From Thalassobius sp. Cn5-15 (GTDB taxonomy: Bacteria > Pseudomonadota > Alphaproteobacteria > Rhodobacterales > Rhodobacteraceae): a stretch of 64,000 bases of DNA. A program made the position numbers and the translations under genes. Location of the stretch: positions 992,001 through 1,056,000 of the forward strand of contig NZ_JAKRGF010000001.1 of the NCBI RefSeq assembly GCF_022347685.1, read 5' to 3'. The notes under the pieces are model-generated. The model ran no database searches. It was not told the DNA's origin and was given only the letters and a program-made list of their open reading frames with translations. Shown here in pieces: positions 17,561-26,097 of the stretch (position 1 is the first letter of the stretch; every line of letters starts with the position of its first letter).

Positions 17561-18219
17561 CCAGGCTGCGCGTAGTCAATCTGGGCCTGCCCAAATCCGG
17601 CACCACCACTGTCGCCCGCGCCCTGCGCCGCGCCAGCCTGCACACCGCCGATTTTCGCATCCGCACAAAGCAAAGCAAGGACGATCACCTGATTGGTGAA
17701 TATGTCGCCTCGCTCATCTATGAAGGATATTATCGCACCGGCGACCCATTGGCCTATCTGGATGAATTTGATGCCTTCAGCGAAATCAGCATGCTGCGCG
17801 CCGGGCATTCGATGTGGCCGCAAATGGATTTCGGCGTGATAGAAGCGATCCGCACCTTGCACCCGGGGGTGAAGTTCTTTGCCAGCTGGCGGCCTGCGGC
17901 GGACATCTCTGCCTCTATGGCACGGTGGTCGAACATGACCACAGAACGCCTGCCCGTCCATGATCAACCCGGCCTGCCTGCGGGGTATGGCGGCGCAGAT
18001 CATCAGCGCCAACGCTGGATTGACGCGCATTACGCCCATCTGGACCGACTCTTTGCCGGTAGCAACGCCTACCTGCGCCTTGATATCCGCGCAGACAACG
18101 CCCGCGATCAACTGGCCACCCATCTGGATCGCGCGGTGCCATGGTGGGGCCATCTGAACAAAAATTCCGGCGGCGCAACCGCGGCGGGCGATGACACAAC
18201 TAAGACGGAGGCCGTCTGA
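17557..18219 (+). CDS. Sulfotransferase-like P-loop protein
   Basis: 220 residues. GLPKSGTTTVARAL near the N-terminus is the 5'-phosphosulfate-binding loop (PKSGTT) of PAPS-dependent sulfotransferases. Later, FFASWRPAADISASMARW sits where the 3'-phosphate-binding Arg/Ser segment is expected. It is shorter than many sulfotransferases but complete in outline. It overlaps its neighbours at both ends (ATGA and TGATG), so it is co-translated with two glycosyltransferases. A sulfated surface glycan is the reasonable inference; the acceptor is unknown. Confidence 0.8.
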   Translation: MTRLRVVNLGLPKSGTTTVARALRRASLHTADFRIRTKQSKDDHLIGEYVASLIYEGYYRTGDPLAYLDEFDAFSEISMLRAGHSMWPQMDFGVIEAIRTLHPGVKFFASWRPAADISASMARWSNMTTERLPVHDQPGLPAGYGGADHQRQRWIDAHYAHLDRLFAGSNAYLRLDIRADNARDQLATHLDRAVPWWGHLNKNSGGATAAGDDTTKTEAV

Positions 18220-20642
18220 TGCAGATTTACCTGCACATCGGTATGGAACAGGTGGGCGCCGCCCGCATTCAGGACGTTCTGGCACAGAAGCGCGAGCAGC
18301 TTGAAGGCAAGGGCATCCTGTTCCCGCGCGGTCCCGGCGGCAAAAATCATACGCGTCTCTACATGGCCGCAACCGACCCCGATCACGTGGACACCCTGCG
18401 TTACAATCGTGGCTTTATTGATCCCAGCAAGCAGCGCGAGTTGTTTCTGGAAGTGCAGCGCACCATTGTGCGCGATGTGGCGGCGGTGCGGCCCGAAAAA
18501 CTGATCCTGTCGGCCAGCCAACTGGGCGCCTCACTGGCGCGGCGATCTGAGCTGGAGCGGTTGAAGTCCCTGCTGGCGCCGCTGGAGGCAGAGGTCATCG
18601 TTGTGGCCCACATTGACGAACAGGCCCGCCTGTTGACCCGCCGCTACGCCGCGCAGGTGATGGAGGGGCGCGCCACCTCGCTAACGCGCGAAATGGATAT
18701 GGCAGGCAGCGCTGACTGGTGGGACGACGCCCTGCTGGACGGCCATAAAATTGCGCCGGAACAGGGCGAATTTCTGGAAATTCAGCATCCCGCCTTCTGG
18801 CTGGATTACGCACGTTTGCAATCCGAATGGGAAGCCGTCTTTGGCGAGGGCTGCATGCGGTTGCGCCCCTACGATGAGGCACTGATTTATTCCGAAGACG
18901 TGACAGATGAAATCCGCGCGATGTTTGACATCGAACAATCCATTGGCCGCGCCAATGCTGCCGACATTCCGGCGGAACCCTCTGCTGCGTGGATTACGCG
19001 CGGGCGACTGATGAACGAACAGTTCCTGCATCTGTTGAAACACTCGAACAAGCTGATCAATCGCCAAATGTGGCGCAAATTCATGGCAGAGATTGAAGTA
19101 GACGGTGCCCCGCTGAGCGCAGGCAGCCTCTCGTCGATCTCTGAAGGTTTTGCTGCTGCGAACAAGGCATTGCTGAAAGCGCACCCTGCCCTGACCAAGG
19201 CGTGCCTGACCCCCGACAGCGTTGAGCCGGACTGGGAAGAGGCGGATCCGACCAAAGGCTTCCGTGCGACACAATACCTGTTGTCCTTCCTGCACAGGAT
19301 CAACAAATTCACCCGCGAAGAGCGCGACGCCAAACAGGCAGAGCTGGAAAAGTTACGCGCCGCCACACCGATGGCGACAGAGGCAACGCCCGCGCCTACA
19401 AAAACCGCCCCCGCAAAGCCCAAGCAGCCAGCCGAGAAACCAAAGCCCAAGGATGGGCTGTCAGACGCCGCCCGTGCGATCATGCCACCGTTGGCCGTGC
19501 AGAATTTCGAAAAACTACAAACCTCATCCTTCAAACCGCACAATGACATCGGCACTGTTGAGGAAACGCAAAAAGGGCGCGCCTACCGCACGGTGAAGCC
19601 GCGGAAATTGCCGAAAGGATCCACCGGAAACGTCATCGTCGGCTGCATGAAGAATGAAGCGCCCTATATCGTCGAATGGGTCGCTTACCACCGCGCCATC
19701 GGGGTCGATAACTTCCTCATTTATACGAACGATTGTTCTGACGGCACCAGCGAGATTCTGGACCGCCTGCAAGAAATGGGCATCCTTCAGCATCGCAACA
19801 ATGATAAATGGAAAGGCAATTCGCCCCAGCAATATGCCCTCAATCAGGCGCAGAAGGAACCAGTACTGCAAAACGCCGAGTGGATTGCACATATTGATGT
19901 GGACGAATTTATCAACGTGCGCTGCGGCAATGGCACGCTTCAGGCCTTCTTCAAGGAGGTGCCGGATGCCACCAATGTCGCGATGACATGGCGGCTGTTC
20001 GGCCACAACAATGTGCAGAAACTGGACGACAGTTTTGTCATCGGCCAATTCGACAAGGCTGCGCCCAAATTCTGTCCGAAACCCCACACCGTCTGGGGTT
20101 TCAAAACGATGTTCAAGAACATCGGCGCCTATGAAAAGATCTCTTGTCACCGCCCCAACAAACTGGGCGAAGATTTCAAGACAAAGGTGAAATGGGTCAA
20201 CGGGTCGGGCAAGGATATGACCCGGGAAGCGTCGGAAAAAGGCTGGCGTAGTTCAAAGAAATCCATTGGTTATGATCTGATCCAGCTGAACCATTACGCC
20301 CTGCGCAGTGCCGAAAGCTATCTAGTCAAACGTCAGCGTGGTCGGGCGCTGCATGTGGATCGCTCTATCGGCTTGAACTACTGGATCCGCATGGACTGGT
20401 CCGATTTCACCGATCTGACCATCCAGCGCAACCTGCCGCGACTGCAGGCGGAATACGACCGCTTGATGCAGGACGACACGCTGCGAGAGTGGCATGACAA
20501 AGGCTATGCGTGGCATCAGGCCAAAGCGGCAGAGCTGCATGACATGGATGAGTTCGAAGACCTTTACCAGCAGGCGATCAAGCTGAAACTCTCTGAGATA
20601 GAACGTGTCGCCTATGCACTGGCACTGGATATGGAGAGCTAA
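18219..20642 (+). CDS. Fusion of a degenerate sulfotransferase-like domain and a family 2 glycosyltransferase
   Basis: 807 residues. Residues 1 to about 300 follow the layout of bacterial sulfotransferase-like proteins (LHIG start, SASQLGASLARR, RLRPYDEALIY), but the loop reads HIGMEQVGAARIQ where PKTGTT would be expected, so PAPS binding is doubtful. An Ala/Pro/Lys-rich linker spans about 382-412. The GT2 domain starts near 470 (GNVIVGCMKNEAPYIVEWVA), with TNDCSDGT and the metal motif IDVDEF (559-564), and ends with HYALRSAESYLVK. It overlaps the previous gene by one base and precedes the next by 3 bases. It may couple recognition of a sulfated acceptor to glycosylation; that is speculation. 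Confidence 0.78.
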   Translation: MQIYLHIGMEQVGAARIQDVLAQKREQLEGKGILFPRGPGGKNHTRLYMAATDPDHVDTLRYNRGFIDPSKQRELFLEVQRTIVRDVAAVRPEKLILSASQLGASLARRSELERLKSLLAPLEAEVIVVAHIDEQARLLTRRYAAQVMEGRATSLTREMDMAGSADWWDDALLDGHKIAPEQGEFLEIQHPAFWLDYARLQSEWEAVFGEGCMRLRPYDEALIYSEDVTDEIRAMFDIEQSIGRANAADIPAEPSAAWITRGRLMNEQFLHLLKHSNKLINRQMWRKFMAEIEVDGAPLSAGSLSSISEGFAAANKALLKAHPALTKACLTPDSVEPDWEEADPTKGFRATQYLLSFLHRINKFTREERDAKQAELEKLRAATPMATEATPAPTKTAPAKPKQPAEKPKPKDGLSDAARAIMPPLAVQNFEKLQTSSFKPHNDIGTVEETQKGRAYRTVKPRKLPKGSTGNVIVGCMKNEAPYIVEWVAYHRAIGVDNFLIYTNDCSDGTSEILDRLQEMGILQHRNNDKWKGNSPQQYALNQAQKEPVLQNAEWIAHIDVDEFINVRCGNGTLQAFFKEVPDATNVAMTWRLFGHNNVQKLDDSFVIGQFDKAAPKFCPKPHTVWGFKTMFKNIGAYEKISCHRPNKLGEDFKTKVKWVNGSGKDMTREASEKGWRSSKKSIGYDLIQLNHYALRSAESYLVKRQRGRALHVDRSIGLNYWIRMDWSDFTDLTIQRNLPRLQAEYDRLMQDDTLREWHDKGYAWHQAKAAELHDMDEFEDLYQQAIKLKLSEIERVAYALALDMES

Positions 20643-20645
20643 GCG

Positions 20646-21725
20646 ATGCGGGCGCTGGCGGTTCTGACGGTACGCAATGAGGGTGCCTTCTTGCTGGAAT
20701 GGCTGGCGCATCACCGTGCAGTCGGGTTTACTGATTTTCTGGTGTTCTCCAACGATTGTCAGGACGGCACTGATCTGATTCTGGACAGGTTGCAGGACAT
20801 GGGGCAGCTAACCCATGTGCGCAATGATGGCCCCTATGGCAAAGGCGGCATTCAGTTCACTGCCTATAAGCTGGCCGAAAAACACCCCCTGATGCAGACG
20901 GCTGATTGGGTGATGACGCTGGACATTGATGAGTTTGTGAACATCCATGTGGGCGATCACACCCTGTCGGCGCTGTTTTCTGCCTTGCCCGATGCCACCG
21001 CGATCCCGCTGACCTGGCGATTGTTCGGCAACGCGGGTCAGGCGCGGTTTGTCGACGCGCCAGTCACGCAGACGTTTTTCCGCGCGGCCCCTGTGGTGAT
21101 GTATTGGCCCTGGCGCGCAGCAATGTTCAAAACGCTTTACCGCAATGATGGCTCTTACGCCAAATTGGGCGTGCATCGCCCCCGTCAACCCGATCCCGCG
21201 CGGCTGAAAAACCAACGCTGGTTTGACGGTGAGGGGCGCGAATTGCCCGAGAAATTCGCCCGCAGCCAGATCTTTTCGCCCTACGGGCGCTCCAACTACG
21301 CGCTGGCTCAGCTCAATCACTATCCCTTGGGCGCGATGGAAAGCTATGTGCTGAAATCCGACCGTGGCCGCGCGGTCCATGAGGGAGATCGTCTGGGCAT
21401 GGACTATTGGGTGGAGCGGAACTTTAACACCGATGAAGACCGCAGTGTCACCGCGCTGGCGCCGCAGATGCAGGCGGGGCTGAGCGCGCTGCAATCAGAT
21501 CGCGATCTTGCTGCCCTGCATACACGTGCTGTCGCATGGCGCCATGAACGTTTTGCCGCCTTGATGCTGGAGGAACCTTATCGCGCACTGTTTGCACGTC
21601 TGATCATGACCCCGCCCAGTCAGCCGGTCAGCCGACAGGCCGCACATTTCCTGATCCAGCACGCCAACAAGGCCCGCAAAGCGCAGCAGGAAGCCAACAA
21701 AACAGGTCGCATCAAGGACGACTAA
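20646..21725 (+). CDS. Family 2 glycosyltransferase (PF13704-like)
   Basis: 359 residues, soluble. It shows LTVRNEGAFLLEWLAHHRAV at the N-terminus, SNDCQDGT (35-42), the metal motif LDIDEF (92-97) and a C-terminal HYPLGAMESYVLK..RGR segment. It is clearly homologous to the glycosyltransferases at 16529 and in the C-terminal half of 18219, so the operon carries three diverged copies that probably add different sugars. The last ~30 residues are Lys/Gln/Ala-rich. Final gene of the tight four-gene run. Confidence 0.87.
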   Translation: MRALAVLTVRNEGAFLLEWLAHHRAVGFTDFLVFSNDCQDGTDLILDRLQDMGQLTHVRNDGPYGKGGIQFTAYKLAEKHPLMQTADWVMTLDIDEFVNIHVGDHTLSALFSALPDATAIPLTWRLFGNAGQARFVDAPVTQTFFRAAPVVMYWPWRAAMFKTLYRNDGSYAKLGVHRPRQPDPARLKNQRWFDGEGRELPEKFARSQIFSPYGRSNYALAQLNHYPLGAMESYVLKSDRGRAVHEGDRLGMDYWVERNFNTDEDRSVTALAPQMQAGLSALQSDRDLAALHTRAVAWRHERFAALMLEEPYRALFARLIMTPPSQPVSRQAAHFLIQHANKARKAQQEANKTGRIKDD

Positions 21726-21895
21726 GCCGCCACATTACTGCCCTATTCAGGGGCAAAAGCCCCGTGAAACCCGCCATTTTTCCGCAATTTTGCCGCATAC
21801 TGAGGGCAATCTCACCTCAACACCCAAAGCCCGACCTGTGCAGCGGATGCATCTGACAGGTCAAAAAAGGGCCCGGTTTTTTGAGGAATTGAGTA

Positions 21896-22906
21896 ATGTT
21901 GGACGCCCCGAACCCGCTGGACACCCCGCTGAATGGTTTGAAAAAGGCCGAATGGCTGCAGCGCTACAGCGAAGTCACCGCTGAAACCGGTTTCTTTCAG
22001 CCGCTGGGCAACCGCCATGTGGCCGGGTTTGTCGATGAAAAGCCGATCCTGCTGGTCACCTTTGAGACGCTGGCAGGTATCCAATCCCTGTCTGAAGAGG
22101 CGCAGCCGATGGGCTGGGATTTTGCACGCGCGCTTGGCTGGTCACATCTGTCGGTGGTCAGCGATGGCGACACGTGGTTCCGCGCGCCCGAGATTTACGG
22201 CTTTTTCGATCGACTGATTGACGACGGCTTCTTTGAAGAATTTGATCGGGTTATCTTCTACGGTGCAGGTCCCTGTGGCTACGCCGCTGCTGCTTATTCC
22301 GTTGCCGCCCCCGGCGCACAGGTGGTAGCCGTGCAACCGCAGGCCACATTGGATCCGCGGGTAACCGAATGGGATCCGCGTTTCACCGAAATGCGCCGCA
22401 CCTCCTTCACTGATCGCTTTGGCTATGCACCGGATATGATGGACGCGGCCCAACAGGGTTATATCATCTATGATCCTTATGAAGAGTACGATGCCATGCA
22501 TGCCGCCCTCTTCACGCGGCGCAACGTGACCAAGCTGCGCATGCCCAATATGGGCAGCGTGCTGCAATCTGATCTGATGTCGATGGAAATCCTGTTCCCG
22601 ATCATCGAAGCCATCGGCGAAGGCCGGTTTAACGAACAGGTCTTCGCCAGCCTGTTGCGTGCACGTCGCGACTATCCACGTTATCTGCGCGGCCTGATTG
22701 CTCGCATGGACACCGCCGAACGTCCGTGGCTGGCAGCAATGATCTGCCAAAACGTCATCGGGCGCATGAAGGCACCGCGCATCCAGCGTCGTCTTGATGC
22801 GCTGAAAGTCGCCGCCCGCGAAGGCAAGATCCGCATTCCCGGCGTCACCGCTGATCCGGCAGCCGTCGCTGCCGCCAGCCAAGAGCCTGCAAAAGACGGC
22901 GAATAA
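21896..22906 (+). CDS. Conserved protein of unknown function with a GAGPCG turn
   Basis: 336 residues, no signal peptide. The segment RVIFYGAGPCGYAAAAYS (118-135) has a hydrophobic strand, a glycine-rich turn with Cys127 and a following helix, resembling a nucleophile elbow or small-molecule-binding turn. The C-terminus (from about 310) is Ala-rich. I see no PAPS-reductase ECG(I/L)H motif, so a label of that kind would not be justified. The start follows GAGGAA. It lies 170 bases after the glycosyltransferase operon and 47 bases before pyrC. Its function is not assigned; a hydrolase-like fold is possible. Confidence 0.6.
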   Translation: MLDAPNPLDTPLNGLKKAEWLQRYSEVTAETGFFQPLGNRHVAGFVDEKPILLVTFETLAGIQSLSEEAQPMGWDFARALGWSHLSVVSDGDTWFRAPEIYGFFDRLIDDGFFEEFDRVIFYGAGPCGYAAAAYSVAAPGAQVVAVQPQATLDPRVTEWDPRFTEMRRTSFTDRFGYAPDMMDAAQQGYIIYDPYEEYDAMHAALFTRRNVTKLRMPNMGSVLQSDLMSMEILFPIIEAIGEGRFNEQVFASLLRARRDYPRYLRGLIARMDTAERPWLAAMICQNVIGRMKAPRIQRRLDALKVAAREGKIRIPGVTADPAAVAAASQEPAKDGE

Positions 22907-22953
22907 AGCCAAGACCCTAGCATAGCTTCCCATCATTGTGTAATCGCGGGGGC

Positions 22954-23994
22954 ATGAGCACCTCCATCACCATTCCCCGCCCCGATGACTGGCACCTGCA
23001 TCTGCGCGATGGCGCGATGCTGGCGGCCGTCCTGCCCGAAACCGCCCGCGATTTTGGCCGTGCGATCATCATGCCCAATCTGGTTCCGCCCGTCGTGACC
23101 GGTGCGCAGGCTGGCGCCTACCGCGACCGCATTCTGGCCGCCCTGCCCGAGGGCATGGCGTTTGAACCCTTGATGACCCTCTACCTGACCGAGGATACAG
23201 ATCCCACAGACGTCGCCGCCGCCCATGCCAGCGGTCTGGTCAAAGCGGTGAAGCTGTATCCCGCAGGCGCCACCACCAACTCTGCCTCCGGTGTGACCAA
23301 CTTCGACAAAGTCCGCCCCGTGCTGGAGACGATGGCCGAAATTGGCCTGCCCCTTTGCACCCATGGCGAGGTGACGGACAATCACATCGACATCTTTGAT
23401 CGTGAGGCCGTGTTTATCGACCGCGTGCTGGATCCGATCCGCCGCAGCACTCCGGGCCTGCGGGTGGTGATGGAACATATCACCACCGCCAATGCGGCCG
23501 ATTATGTGCGCAGTCAGGACAGTGATCTGGGCGCTACAATCACCACGCACCACCTGATCATCAACCGCAACCACATTCTGGCCGGTGGCATCAAGCCGCA
23601 CTACTACTGCCTGCCCGTCGCCAAACGCGAAGAGCACCGTCTGGCCCTGCGCGCCGCCGCCACCTCTGGCGATGCGCGTTTCTTCCTCGGCACCGACTCC
23701 GCGCCGCACACGGATGAGAACAAGCTGCAAGCCTGCGGCTGCGCCGGCTGTTTCACCGCGACGAACACCATGCCGCTTCTGGCACATGTATTTGAAGAAG
23801 AGGGTAAACTGGACAACCTTGCCAAATTCGCCAGCGAAAACGGCCCCAACTTCTACCGCCTACCGGTGAACGCAGGGTCGCTGACACTGGTAAAGAACGA
23901 GGCCGCAACCGCGTTCCCCAGCCATATCACCAGCGAAGACGGCCCCGTCACCGTGTTCGACCCCGGTTTTCCGGTGCACTGGAAAGTGGCGTAA
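22954..23994 (+). CDS. pyrC: Dihydroorotase
   Basis: Third step of pyrimidine synthesis: closes carbamoyl-aspartate to dihydroorotate in the cytoplasm. 346 residues, the usual length of the E. coli-like class. The metal HxH motif is in [10 protein letters not shown]; the carbamylated lysine is in [13 protein letters not shown]; further ligands lie in THGE and VMEHIT, and the catalytic Asp in FLGTDSAPH. The start at 22954 follows GCGGGGG and begins [14 protein letters not shown]. pyrE lies downstream beyond an inserted opposite-strand gene. Confidence 0.96.
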   Translation: MSTSITIPRPDDWHLHLRDGAMLAAVLPETARDFGRAIIMPNLVPPVVTGAQAGAYRDRILAALPEGMAFEPLMTLYLTEDTDPTDVAAAHASGLVKAVKLYPAGATTNSASGVTNFDKVRPVLETMAEIGLPLCTHGEVTDNHIDIFDREAVFIDRVLDPIRRSTPGLRVVMEHITTANAADYVRSQDSDLGATITTHHLIINRNHILAGGIKPHYYCLPVAKREEHRLALRAAATSGDARFFLGTDSAPHTDENKLQACGCAGCFTATNTMPLLAHVFEEEGKLDNLAKFASENGPNFYRLPVNAGSLTLVKNEAATAFPSHITSEDGPVTVFDPGFPVHWKVA

Positions 23995-24071
23995 GCCGTC
24001 ATTTGAACGAAAGGGCTGTGCCTGCCTGGGTAGGTGCTGCCAACACGACTTCATAGCAAGATCACGACCTA

Positions 24072-24146
24072 GCGCCGAACCGAGGGGTGGTGCGAACGCG
24101 CCGCCCCGTGGGGTCGGTTCGGCGCGGCCCAACAGTGCCTGTTGGG
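24072..24146. repeat. Two adjacent inverted repeats downstream of pyrC
   Basis: GCGCCGAACCGA (24072-24083) is perfectly complementary to TCGGTTCGGCGC (24114-24125). Immediately after, CCCAACAG (24128-24135) pairs with CTGTTGGG (24139-24146) around a 3-base loop. They lie between the convergent 3' ends of pyrC and the abortive-infection-like gene. They may be terminators without long U-tracts, or the edge of an inserted segment. Confidence 0.6.
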
Positions 24147-24152
24147 CGGGGT

Positions 24153-25037
24153 CTATTCGGTAGTTTTTTCTTCAATTTCTTGCCGGCGAAGTTCTTCGCA
24201 GACTGCTTGAATATCAAAGCCGTTCAGCTTAGGCGGCAAGTGTTTGAGGATGTCATAGCGATCGACAAAGACCTGTAGTTTGGCCGCCTCAGCACGAGCA
24301 CAATTCAGCGCGATAAGCTGCAACTCACTATCCGAAAGCTGGGCGCGTAAGATGTTGGTATAGGTCTTTTTCTGCTCAACACCAGAATGATCGACAAGTT
24401 TCAGGATATTGTAGAGAAGTCGGAAGTAGCTGTTGAGGTCATTAGAATATCTCAGCATGCCAGAAGAAACCCTGCTCGTTAGCGACACGAACTTTTCTTC
24501 TGTTGTCGCTTCTCTCCAAACAGGAACTCGACCACCGAGGACATTCGGCTGCGTCTTTCCCGTTTCAACACTAGAAGCGAAAAGCGTGATATTATGCAAG
24601 AGCCGCTCTAATTCATCCCGCCCTCGCTGAGGTTCACTGCCCTCACCTGGATGCTTTTCCACCAAATCCGCAATGTAATGATTGAAAACATTCAACAGAT
24701 TAAAAAACGTCTGCTCAAACATCTGTTGCTTCAAACTTTGGTTTTGCAGTTCCATCTGCTCTTTCTGCCCTGACAATTCCGCCCGCGCTGCTTTCATTTC
24801 CCCGCGTTGCAGTTTTAGGTCTTCCCGCTGCATGGCAATCTGCGCTTTCTGCTGCCGTAGGGTGATGATCAACCCGACGAAGGCCAGTCCAGTAAACAGT
24901 GACGTCAGCGCACCAAAGGAGTCGCCAAACGTGCCGACCTCTCCGTCAACCCCAACACTCCACTGCACCAACCAAGACGACGCCAGCCACGCCGCAACAA
25001 CCAACCCGACCCAAATGAACGGCCAAACTCTCTGCAT
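24153..25037 (-). CDS. Putative phage abortive infection protein (putAbiC-like)
   Basis: 294 residues. Two membrane segments are seen (about 5-27 and 41-60); the second is the family-typical [21 protein letters not shown] coiled coil of Gln/Glu/Lys-rich repeats covers 61-108, followed by [13 protein letters not shown] and a C-terminal domain with [10 protein letters not shown] and [13 protein letters not shown]. This layout matches proteins annotated as putative phage abortive infection proteins, which are thought to act at the membrane. Its base composition is lower in GC than the flanking pyrC and pyrE, and it is on the opposite strand between them, which suggests acquisition. Activity against phage is not shown. 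Confidence 0.72.
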   Translation of the reverse strand: MQRVWPFIWVGLVVAAWLASSWLVQWSVGVDGEVGTFGDSFGALTSLFTGLAFVGLIITLRQQKAQIAMQREDLKLQRGEMKAARAELSGQKEQMELQNQSLKQQMFEQTFFNLLNVFNHYIADLVEKHPGEGSEPQRGRDELERLLHNITLFASSVETGKTQPNVLGGRVPVWREATTEEKFVSLTSRVSSGMLRYSNDLNSYFRLLYNILKLVDHSGVEQKKTYTNILRAQLSDSELQLIALNCARAEAAKLQVFVDRYDILKHLPPKLNGFDIQAVCEELRRQEIEEKTTE

Positions 25038-25175
25038 CCCAATCCCTCAAACACAACCTTAAGCTATCCGCGTCACCCTACCCCGCCGCCCATTCACCGC
25101 AACCCTCTCGACATCGCTGCACTAGATCGGCTATCAGCCCCCAAGCTGCTGATCGCATCAAAAAGGTTCTGCCCA

Positions 25176-25856
25176 ATGATCCCCACCGCCTACCCGTCGA
25201 AAGAAGAAATCGCCCGCCTCTCTGCCCGTATGCTGCTGGAGATCGGCGCGGTGAACTTCAACGCGCGTGAGCCCTATACGCTGGCCTCTGGCCTGCCCTC
25301 GCCCAGCTATGTGGATTGCCGCAAGCTGATCTCTTTCCCGCGTATCCGCACCACGCTGATGGACTTCCTCACCGTGACCGTTATGCGCAATGCAGGGTTT
25401 GAGGCGTTTGACAACGTCGCAGGTGGTGAAACCGCTGGTATTCCGTTTGGCGCGCTGGTTGCTGAACGTATGGCACTGCCGATGACCTATGTACGCAAAA
25501 AGCCCAAAGGCTACGGCCGCAACGCCCGTATCGAAGGTGTGATGACCGAAGGCCAACGCGTTCTGCTGGTCGAAGATATGACCACCGACGGCGGCTCAAA
25601 ACTGTCCTTCGTCGATGCGATCCGCGACACAGGGGCGGACTGTGGCCACACCGCAGTGATCTTCTACTACGACATCTTCCCAGAAACCACGAAACGCCTG
25701 GGCGATCACGGCGTGGAACTGCACTATCTGTGCACATGGTGGGATGTTCTGGCCGAAGCCAAAGCGCAGCAGGCCTTTGATGAGGAGACCTTGACCGAGG
25801 TTGAAGCCTTCCTCAACGATCCCCGCGCCTGGCAGGAAGCGAACAAGAAAGACTAA
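25176..25856 (+). CDS. pyrE: Orotate phosphoribosyltransferase
   Basis: Converts orotate and PRPP to orotidine monophosphate. 226 residues. The PRPP-binding motif is [13 protein letters not shown], and [11 protein letters not shown] is the catalytic-loop region with its lysines. An N-terminal extension of about 20 residues precedes the core, as in other alphaproteobacteria. The start at 25176 has AAGG about 9 bases upstream. A strong terminator follows. Confidence 0.96.
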   Translation: MIPTAYPSKEEIARLSARMLLEIGAVNFNAREPYTLASGLPSPSYVDCRKLISFPRIRTTLMDFLTVTVMRNAGFEAFDNVAGGETAGIPFGALVAERMALPMTYVRKKPKGYGRNARIEGVMTEGQRVLLVEDMTTDGGSKLSFVDAIRDTGADCGHTAVIFYYDIFPETTKRLGDHGVELHYLCTWWDVLAEAKAQQAFDEETLTEVEAFLNDPRAWQEANKKD

Positions 25857-25879
25857 CCTCTTTCGCCATTTAAATGAGC

Positions 25880-25920
25880 AAAGGCACGCAGATCCGAACA
25901 GGATCATAAGGCGTGCCTTT
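25880..25920 (+). terminator. Terminator after pyrE
   Basis: AAAGGCACGC (25880-25889) pairs with GCGTGCCTTT (25911-25920), with an inner GATCC/GGATC stem. A-rich and T-rich sides make it work in either direction. Confidence 0.8.
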
Positions 25921-26097
25921 GTCACCTCTGGGCACCGCCCAGACCCAGATATTGACAGATACAACGGACACGCGACAAAATACGGTATAAATTCGGGTTA
26001 TCCCCAGTAAATTCACAGGCTGGCCCACAGAAATATACAATTTGCCGCCCCTTGGTCCCATAGCGTAGAACCTCGCTCTAGCGGGGGACATCATTCC

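Noticed and set aside
21896-22906. Naming this protein a phosphoadenosine phosphosulfate reductase
   Set aside because: No ECG(I/L)H catalytic motif or P-loop for PAPS reductases is visible, despite the attractive sulfotransferase neighbourhood.
16529-22906. A classical capsule or O-antigen locus
   Set aside because: No polymerase, flippase, chain-length regulator or nucleotide-sugar synthesis gene is present.
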